A stretch of DNA of 15,707 bases. Source: Cyanobacteria bacterium K_DeepCast_35m_m2_023. Lineage in GTDB: Bacteria > Cyanobacteriota > Cyanobacteriia > PCC-6307 > Cyanobiaceae. The position numbers and the translations under genes were made by a program. The stretch spans positions 1 through 15,707 of the forward strand of contig VGQR01000013.1 in the NCBI GenBank assembly GCA_016882345.1. Reading direction: 5' to 3'. Of the stretch, positions 15,371-15,707 are shown in pieces; within the stretch, counting starts at the first letter, position 1; the number at the start of each line of letters is the position of its first letter. Under the pieces are notes generated by a model. That model did not search any database, was not told where the DNA came from, and saw only the letters and a program-made list of their open reading frames with translations.

Positions 15371-15707
15371 ATCTAGGCAGCCAAGAACGCGTACGAACTC
15401 TTATTCAGGCAGGACATCTTCATGTTAGCAATTCTCTAGCTCGAATTTTTTCAAATAGAACAGATCTGGCTAACGCCTTAGACGCAATAGACCGTGAAAA
15501 GGCTATTGCTAATATCCGCAAATTAGATTATGTTTTCGAGCGAGAATCCTATCCTTCTGTTGTAAGGTTTCAATCAAGCTATCCAAGAAGTCATCTTTTC
15601 CCAAACATAGTATGTCCGACATATTTGAATCTATCTGGCGAGCGGTTCATCGATAATAAATCCGTGAATATTCTTCTGGAGGAGGCCTGCGATTTGGGGT
15701 TCAATTA
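15334..15707 (+). pseudogene. Continuation of the frameshifted sulfotransferase-like gene (3' end outside window)
   Basis: In the frame one base back from the N-terminal fragment, the codons from 15334 read RLESAIKYLLRMNL, joining smoothly to RHPKK of the first fragment. The frame then stays open to the right edge, with no stop in over 120 codons. An ATG at 15367 overlaps the stop of the first fragment (ATGA) and could be called as a separate gene start, but it lies inside the conserved region, so a separate gene is unlikely. The encoded segment has a helical part (ERVRTLIQAGHLHVSNSLA) and LDYVFERESYPSVV. One extra A in the run at 15329-15334 would restore a single reading frame. The gene is incomplete at the right edge. 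Confidence 0.6.

Overview
The window looks like a chromosomal segment of a picocyanobacterium (Synechococcus/Cyanobium type). I infer this from the gene set: a Cys-free, Asn/Thr/Gly-rich surface protein, a parvulin-like gene next to a HlyB-type exporter with an extra N-terminal domain, few recognisable Shine-Dalgarno sequences, and a GC-rich, Gln-rich coding style. No rRNA or other taxonomic marker is present, so the assignment is moderate. Every gene I can support lies on the + strand.

Layout. (1) Positions 1-1046 are the 3' end of a larger, AT-richer gene for a beta-rich surface or secreted protein. It is followed by a strong intrinsic terminator at 1083-1109. (2) Positions 1110-3197 encode a Maf/DUF115 (MptE-like) glycosyltransferase, the family that puts nonulosonic acids on flagellins. 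(3) Positions 3369-8468 form a type I secretion module: a parvulin-like protein, a HlyB-type ABC exporter and a HlyD-type adaptor. (4) Positions 8486-14854 form a nine-carbon-sugar (pseudaminic-type) and amidation module: PseB-like dehydratase, PseC-like aminotransferase, aldo/keto reductase, PseA/WbpG-like N-acetyl sugar amidotransferase, HisH and HisF paralogues, and a GNAT acetyltransferase. (5) Positions 14906-15707 are AT-rich and carry a sulfotransferase-like gene. It is split by a one-base frameshift at an A tract and runs off the right edge.

How the genes may work together. From 3369 to 14854, ten genes follow one another with overlaps or gaps of at most 17 bases, so exporter and sugar-synthesis genes look like one transcription unit. 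The most economical model (inference) has four steps. A large surface protein is made in the cytoplasm. The Maf enzyme glycosylates it with an acetamidino-bearing pseudaminic-like sugar. The parvulin-like protein keeps it export-competent. The HlyB/HlyD pump, with a TolC encoded elsewhere, then exports it. PseG, PseI and PseF equivalents are not in the window and must lie beyond it or elsewhere if the model is right.

Points most worth a second look: a Maf and pseudaminic-type pathway coupled to type I secretion in a lineage without flagella; a terminator whose T-run abuts the Maf start codon; a HisF paralogue lacking one catalytic Asp; and the A-tract frameshift in the sulfotransferase-like gene.
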